Positions 59,236 to 64,000 of a stretch of DNA of 64,000 bases are shown here, one piece after another. Position numbers and translations under genes: made by a program. How positions within the stretch are numbered: position 1 is the first letter of the stretch; each line of letters starts with the position of its first letter. The notes beneath the pieces are model-generated. The model saw only the letters and a list, made by a program, of their open reading frames with translations, was not told the DNA's origin and did not search any database. The stretch covers positions 30,680 to 94,679 of the forward strand of contig JALELH010000012.1 in NCBI GenBank assembly GCA_022768865.1, written 5' to 3'. The DNA comes from Spirochaetia bacterium (GTDB lineage: Bacteria > Spirochaetota > Spirochaetia > Treponematales > Treponemataceae).

Positions 59236-59547
59236 TTACTCAGATGAAGCAGGCTCATCTGATGAATCAGCATCGTCTGTTTTAACTTGATTCATATTTT
59301 GTTTTAACTTTGCAAGCAGTTCATCAATTTCTTGTTTTTCTTTCCTTATGTTCTCTAAATCCTGAGAAGTAGTTTTCAAAACATCTTTTAAGGAAATCTC
59401 CAAACAACCTAGTTTTAATGCTAGTTCCTGTTTTTTTGCATAATGAATCTTTATTACACTTTTTCTGACAATTGATGCAATAATTGAAATTAAAATAATA
59501 GCTATTATAACTATGACCAAAATTATCAGAAGTACAAAAAGGCTCAT
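59236..59547 (-). CDS. Small single-span membrane protein with coiled coil
   Basis: 103 residues. One N-terminal membrane helix (residues 4-30, all Ile/Val/Leu), then a helical charged segment at about 45-90 (LEISLKDVLKTTSQDLENIR, KEKQEIDELLAKLKQNMNQV) predicted as coiled coil, then an acidic tail. No signal peptidase site. Function unknown; the preceding gene also seems to be membrane-anchored. Confidence 0.6.
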   Translation of the reverse strand: MSLFVLLIILVIVIIAIILISIIASIVRKSVIKIHYAKKQELALKLGCLEISLKDVLKTTSQDLENIRKEKQEIDELLAKLKQNMNQVKTDDADSSDEPASSE

Positions 59548-59552
59548 TTCTT

Positions 59553-59995
59553 TTAAGCAAGAATTGGATCTTCTTCTATTGAGTCATCATTGAACATAAT
59601 CGTATCTACACTAATACAATCACCACGAGATTCATCAAAATTAAATTCATCTTTAATTACTGATTTTACAAACTCAATCTTGTCGTTAGAAAGAGGCTGA
59701 TATTCGATTGTATATGGTGTAATTAATTTCTGAAAAAAATCAGAAATCGAAGAAGGCTCAGTAATATCAGTGTATTCTCTATACCAAGTTCCTGTAAGGG
59801 TAACAGAAACTTCGATTTTGGAAATTTCATAATACTGATTTTCAGTTTCTTTTTTGAAAATATTTCTATTATAAGTCTTTGTTTCACGTAAGGAATTATT
59901 AAAACCTATTAAATTCTGTTTTTCGATGATTTACTTATTGCCCTTTTTAGAATGATGAACATCATACATGCCAATATTAACAGAAATACTAACAA
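59553..59995 (-). pseudogene. Membrane-anchored unknown protein, frameshifted
   Basis: A TTG at 59995 (AAGAGAG upstream) opens LVFLLILACMMFIILKR, a membrane helix, then stops after SKSSKNRI. Shifting one base in the A-run near 59925 continues KQNLIGFNNSLRETKTYNRN, YYEISKIEVSVTLTGTWYRE and on to EEDPILA and TAA (59555-59553). The second frame has no start codon of its own. One missing A in a five-A run explains it. Confidence 0.6.
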
Positions 59996-60031
59996 TATTT
60001 TTCTCTCTTAACTTCTTATACAGCAATAGAT

Positions 60032-60802
60032 TCAAGATATTTGAACAGTAACGCTCTTCCAATCTCTTAACATAGAATTTTCAGAATCTTCTTTTACTGG
60101 ACCTAAGTCGCCGGAGAATGCTATATATCGCCAATTTTCTTTTTCATTATCTCCATTTATATTCCATCTAAAAGTATAGGAACAGCTTCCAAGAATATGA
60201 GAACTTCTAAAAACACCAACATTTAAACCTTCTGCAATTCCTGTCCATGAAGTATTCGTTCCGAAACGAAAATCTTTTTTATACTCATCAAAAACATTAA
60301 ATTGTATTTTTGAAAGAATTATCTTAATTTCATCTTCATATACATTATTTATTTTGAGCTGATCTTCAAGCATAATTTCTGTAAGTTCTTTTGTAGCTTT
60401 TGTGCACCAAACTTTTCCAGTAAATCCATGTCCGATCAATTCTGACAGCAACCCTATATGGTCCTGATGAGCATGGGTTAGAAAAATCATGTCAATTTTT
60501 GATGCCATTCCCATAAGATATTGGTATGAATCAGTAGGGAATTTCTCATTTTGAACCTGACCGCAATCCACCAAAATGTTTTTAGTTATCTTATCTCTTG
60601 TATAGCGAAGCAAAGACCAAGAACCTGTAACTGTTCCGCAGGCTCCAATAAACATTAATTTTAATGAAACCGAAAAATTTTCATCTTCATTGTTATATAA
60701 ATTCCCAGTTTCACCGGATTCTTTCAAAAGTTCTTCTTTTGGTATTTTAATTTCGTTATTTTTTAAAGTCATATTAATCTCCTTCATATCAAACATCTTC
60801 AT
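60032..60802 (-). pseudogene. Metallo-beta-lactamase-fold (RNA-processing type) protein, truncated
   Basis: 256 residues. LKLMFIGACGTVTGSWSLLR, the metal motif LTHAHQDHIGLLSELIGHGF and the late GVFRSSHILGSCSYTF then IAFSGDLGPVKEDSE belong to the beta-CASP/CPSF-like branch. Normal members run ~200 residues further. Here the protein ends RDWKSVTVQIS soon after the SGDLG motif, so the beta-CASP part is gone. The N-terminus from the ATG at 60802 (AGGAG, 6 bases) is intact. Probably non-functional. Confidence 0.75.
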
Positions 60803-60873
60803 ATAAATCTCCTATAACTATAAATTGGTGAATATTTCAGTCTGTTTAAGACAGATTGAATTTCACAGTTTTC

Positions 60874-60909
60874 AGGAATTTTCCACCTTCATAAGGCAGG
60901 AAAATTCCT
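60874..60909. terminator. 11-bp hairpin downstream of the 50-residue gene
   Basis: AGGAATTTTCC and GGAAAATTCCT form a perfect 11-bp stem around a 14-base loop, 16 bases after the stop of the 50-residue gene. There is no T-run; possibly a terminator. Confidence 0.5.
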
Positions 60910-60924
60910 AAAATTTGACAGAAA

Positions 60925-61077
60925 TTATTTTTTACTATTGGCTGGATTCTGCGGATTCATCTGCCAACCACGATTACCCTGATTCTGACAGCGTTGTGCA
61001 TTCTGTCCCGAAGTTCCCTTGTTTGGATTTAAAATGTTTGCTGCATTTTCTGCAGGCGTAATGTGTGCTTTTGCCAT
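60925..61077 (-). CDS. 50-residue Asn/Gln/Gly-rich protein
   Basis: MAKAHITPAENAANILNPNK, then GTSGQNAQRCQNQGNRGWQM, NPQNPANSKK. The AAGGAGG ribosome site 6 bases before the ATG is the strongest in the neighbourhood, so it is probably expressed. The NPNKGTSG...NRGxQxNP pattern recurs in unannotated small bacterial proteins, by memory. Likely disordered; function unknown. Confidence 0.65.
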   Translation of the reverse strand: MAKAHITPAENAANILNPNKGTSGQNAQRCQNQGNRGWQMNPQNPANSKK

Positions 61078-61211
61078 ATTTGGCCTCCTTAAAAAATTAT
61101 TGTGTCTTTCAAAAGACAATCATAGAATAGTTTTCAATGACCTAAAAAAATACACACTTTTCAAGGGAAAATTTTTTTTGACAAATAATCTTTCGGATTT
61201 ATAATAGTTTT

Positions 61212-63884
61212 ATGAGTTTTGAAACAAAATATGGAAATATTACATTAAGTCAACTTGCCCATTTTATTGTAGAAGTCTGTGGGAAAGACGTATTAATTGG
61301 TAGAAATATTGTTACAGATTCTGAAATAAATGATGCATATAAAGAAAAAGGGTCATTTTTAAAATTTCACTATACAGACAAATACTCAATTTTCGGAAAA
61401 ATCAAGGAATTCTTTTGTGGACTTGAAAAAGAATACGAACTTCCATTATTTAATATTGAACGAAAATGCTCTTTAGATGGCTCTAAGTTTGAAAATATAG
61501 AAATCAGTTCATTTAACTTTTTTTATTCTAATATTTTATGGAATTACATTATTTCAATTTGCGGAACAAGACCGTTTGAAAATACCCAAAACAATTTTTC
61601 AAAAACCACATTGTATAAACTTCTGTCTTTAAATGAGATAAACGTGAAGTATATAGCCATGCTTTCAGATGTAAATTTTAACCAAGTTTTTACAGAATTT
61701 ACAGAACAAAGTAGACTGAAATTTGAAGAGTTTTACTCTCAAGTAGAAACTTTTATTGAAAGTGACAAAGAAGATAATCATTCATATGTAAAACGGGCTT
61801 TGGAAAAAGCAAGAAAAAACAATGAAACTCCAACATGGAAAATTTTTAAACCGTTTTTAAAGGCTGTGCATAAAATCAATAAGAAATACACAAATATTTT
61901 TCTGGACTTGTATTTTTATACAAACTTTAAAAAGGCTTTGGACTTTATTTCAATTAAAAAACAGGACTGGATTGCATTTGAAAATTTCTGCAAGTCAGGT
62001 TATTCAATTTCAGAAGCTTTGCCTGCTTTCATAAAAGAAAATACCAATCAAGAGCAAATAAATCAAATTTCAAAATTTGGCTCGTATTTTGATGAACTTA
62101 CTTCTTCAAATTCAAAGTTAGAAATCGCAAAATTCAAAGAAGATTACAATGATTTACGAACGGAAATTCCTCATTCCATTATATTTTGGCAGAATTGGTT
62201 TGCAGGCAAAGATTTTGTATTTAAATATCTAGATTCAGGTGAAACTGAATATTTGGAGAAAGCCGTTTCCTGGTATTTAAAGGCTTTAAACGAAGGCAAA
62301 TATTTTGCAGGAAAAAGCCTTGAAAAATTCATTCATGAAGCCATTGCTGTTTCCATGTATTGTGCTAAAAAAACTGATTTAATTCAGGCAAGAAACCGCA
62401 TTCAAAAAACGTCGTCTGACGCAGAAACAAAAACTCCGTTGGATAAAAATTCAAAAGTCTTTTATGATTTTGGTCTTGCTTTTGATTTGTTGCTGAATGA
62501 AATGTCAGATTCATTCAATTTGTATTACAACTGTGAGAATCATTTTAATTCACTATTCCCTGCAGAATCAGAAAAGGCGAAAAACATTCAAGGGTATGAT
62601 TTACTGAAAAGTGCCGGAATTGAAATTACCCACTATAAAGATGAAAAAGATTTGAAAGAACAATTAAAAAAGCAGAAAGAAGATTTGCTTAAAATAAAAT
62701 ACAGTAATATCAACAAAATTCTTCCGCAGAAACAAAATGTTGCATACACTCCAATTACATGGGCAATAGCATGCAAATATTTTGATATTGTTGAACTTTT
62801 TCTGGATAAAGAAAAATATCCTTATCTGGATTTGAACATTCCAAGCACAAACAACTTTTATCCGTTTCATGAAATTGTAATTAAATACAATCAGATAAAA
62901 GAGCCAGAAACAAAGGAAAGACTTCGTAAAATTGCGTTCCAGATGCTTGAACGAACTGACAAGAAGTCTTTGTTTGCACAAACAAACAAAAATAAAATTT
63001 CTGTGTTGGAAACTGTAATAAATTCATTTGATTTAGAATTGAATAAAGCGGTTCTAGACAAAATGTTTGGTGAAAATGGAAAGATTCCAAAAGATTTTAT
63101 TATTTCCGCAGATGAAGTTCCTCCGTTGTATTTTCTTTTACAGTCCAAATATTTCTGTCTTAAGCCTAATGAAATTTTTGCAAAAATGGGAATTGGGAGT
63201 TTAAACTACAAAAATCTAAATGTATCGGGTTTTACGGCAGAACAAAAGGCAGATAACATTCAAAATCTATATAATGATCCGATGTTTAAGGCATTTCTTG
63301 AAGCTGGCGGGAAGGACAGTTATAAATCACAATGTGGTGACACAAGCAAAATTGAAGAAATCCTGGATTTTTATATTAAACGTACCGAAGATTTGGATGT
63401 CATAAAGTATTCAAAAAATGAATTTAGAGAAACTAATCAAGGTTGTACGGCTTTGCTTTATGCCTGCGAAATGGACGACGTAGAAACTTGCAGAAAACTT
63501 ATAAATGCAGGTGCAGATTTAAGAAAACAAGTTGGAACATTTTTTCCCTTAACGACTCCAAGTGGTTCACTTTTGGAATTGCCAAATAATTTTATTTACA
63601 GGGCAATTTGTTTTAAATCATGGAACTGTCTGGAAATGTTTTTTTATGACTATAAAAATATTGCACAAGAATATATGCATGCAAAAGACATTTTTATGAC
63701 ACCGTTGGTCTTTTTCTTGATATGGTTATTAAATGAAATAAAATTGAATCCGAAGAGTATATATGAAAATTCTAAAGTTATCGAAAGATTTGTTCAGCTT
63801 TTTCAATCTACTGGAGCAAATATAAACGAACCGACAATTTGGGGAACGGCAGAAACAATTATTAGGTCAAATTTCGAGTTTTAG
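61212..63884 (+). CDS. 890-residue protein with C-terminal ankyrin-like repeats
   Basis: The first ~500 residues are helical with no recognised domain. From about 510 there are ankyrin-like units: NVAYTPITWAIACKYFDIVE then LFLDKEKYPYLDLN, and near residue 740 GCTALLYACEMDDVETCRKL then INAGADLRKQ. No signal peptide or membrane helix, so cytosolic. Start ATG at 61212 with a weak site. The end lies 8 bp before the probable left flank of an insertion sequence, so it may be shortened. Confidence 0.6.
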   Translation: MSFETKYGNITLSQLAHFIVEVCGKDVLIGRNIVTDSEINDAYKEKGSFLKFHYTDKYSIFGKIKEFFCGLEKEYELPLFNIERKCSLDGSKFENIEISSFNFFYSNILWNYIISICGTRPFENTQNNFSKTTLYKLLSLNEINVKYIAMLSDVNFNQVFTEFTEQSRLKFEEFYSQVETFIESDKEDNHSYVKRALEKARKNNETPTWKIFKPFLKAVHKINKKYTNIFLDLYFYTNFKKALDFISIKKQDWIAFENFCKSGYSISEALPAFIKENTNQEQINQISKFGSYFDELTSSNSKLEIAKFKEDYNDLRTEIPHSIIFWQNWFAGKDFVFKYLDSGETEYLEKAVSWYLKALNEGKYFAGKSLEKFIHEAIAVSMYCAKKTDLIQARNRIQKTSSDAETKTPLDKNSKVFYDFGLAFDLLLNEMSDSFNLYYNCENHFNSLFPAESEKAKNIQGYDLLKSAGIEITHYKDEKDLKEQLKKQKEDLLKIKYSNINKILPQKQNVAYTPITWAIACKYFDIVELFLDKEKYPYLDLNIPSTNNFYPFHEIVIKYNQIKEPETKERLRKIAFQMLERTDKKSLFAQTNKNKISVLETVINSFDLELNKAVLDKMFGENGKIPKDFIISADEVPPLYFLLQSKYFCLKPNEIFAKMGIGSLNYKNLNVSGFTAEQKADNIQNLYNDPMFKAFLEAGGKDSYKSQCGDTSKIEEILDFYIKRTEDLDVIKYSKNEFRETNQGCTALLYACEMDDVETCRKLINAGADLRKQVGTFFPLTTPSGSLLELPNNFIYRAICFKSWNCLEMFFYDYKNIAQEYMHAKDIFMTPLVFFLIWLLNEIKLNPKSIYENSKVIERFVQLFQSTGANINEPTIWGTAETIIRSNFEF

Positions 63885-63892
63885 GTAAATTT

Positions 63893-64000
63893 ACAAAAAA
63901 GGCGTAATCCCTTAAAATTCAGTTACCAACAAAAACAAAAGGGGGATACGCCATGACTGAAAACAGCCTAACTACATTATATTGCATTGTTGATGACTTT
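63893..64000 (+). mobile_element. Left end of an insertion sequence with IS982-like transposase start
   Basis: GGCGTAATCCC (63901) and GGGGGATACGCC (63941-63952) are near-inverted copies flanking 28 bases. Immediately after, ATG at 63953 opens MTENSLTTLYCIVDDF, which runs off the window. 'CIVDDF' matches the N-terminus of IS982-family transposases. The other end, the target duplication and the rest are outside the window. A GGGGG site precedes the ATG. Confidence 0.6.

Noticed and set aside
1..64000. CRISPR arrays, tRNA and rRNA genes
   Set aside because: No regularly spaced identical repeats with unique spacers and no tRNA or rRNA signature were seen; the two tandem arrays have no spacers.

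Overview
The window looks like a chromosome segment of an anaerobic, host-associated spirochaete, most likely a gut or rumen Treponema. This is inferred from the low GC content, the purine-rich ribosome sites, the anaerobic cobalamin route, the indolepyruvate:ferredoxin oxidoreductase and several spirochaete-type proteins of unknown function. No rRNA or tRNA is present to confirm it. No CRISPR array was seen.

Layout. 1-3.2 kb: 3' part of an anaerobic cobalamin operon (cbiE end, cbiT, cbiA, cbiL fused to a cysteine-rich domain). 3.2-7.9 kb, minus strand: an unknown protein, a formylglycine-enzyme-like lipoprotein/periplasmic protein, corA with a structured leader, and a 645-residue unknown protein. 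8.2-12.9 kb: htpG and iorAB. 12.9-20.5 kb: an accessory island with toxin-antitoxin pairs (one broken), a broken PLD-like gene, a one-domain voltage-gated channel with an unusual filter, a PD-(D/E)XK nuclease divergent from an XRE regulator with a perfect operator, a bacterial PARG-like protein and a divergent WYL regulator. 20.7-24.5 kb: cysK, metY, paaK. 24.7-28.2 kb: kinase-like protein, MATE exporter, outer-membrane-like protein, GH26 mannanase-like enzyme. 28.3-28.5 kb: a degenerate 22-bp tandem repeat. 28.5-32.9 kb: a Trk/Ktr potassium uptake operon with its own KdpDE two-component system. 33-37 kb: GNAT, a structured non-coding element, a MATE exporter behind two tandem terminator hairpins, and a U32-like protein. 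37-40.2 kb: a polar amino acid (probably cystine) ABC importer.

40.3-57.7 kb: a long, almost entirely minus-strand array of small single genes. It has twelve GNAT acetyltransferases, two close chloramphenicol-acetyltransferase-like paralogues, a nonsense-mutated phosphotransferase, MerR/GyrI/TfoX genes, TetR+MATE, a PNPOx-like protein, a cupin, a nonsense-mutated histidine phosphatase, RidA and a class I glutaminase-like hydrolase. 57.8-64 kb: a DUF4143 ATPase, broken genes, a 50-residue peptide, an ankyrin-containing 890-residue protein, and the start of an IS982-like transposase at the right edge.

Connections. A 17-bp palindrome, CCTA[CT]TATNNNAATAGG, occurs upstream of metY and upstream of both transcription units of the cystine-type importer. 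At two of these it overlaps the -35 box, which predicts one sulfur regulon under a CymR/Rrf2-type repressor. The Trk operon has TGTGAG direct repeats just upstream of its -10, fitting control by its own KdpE. The MerR gene has a textbook 19-bp-spacer promoter. At least eight genes in the accessory parts are broken, so the region turns over quickly or the assembly has local errors.
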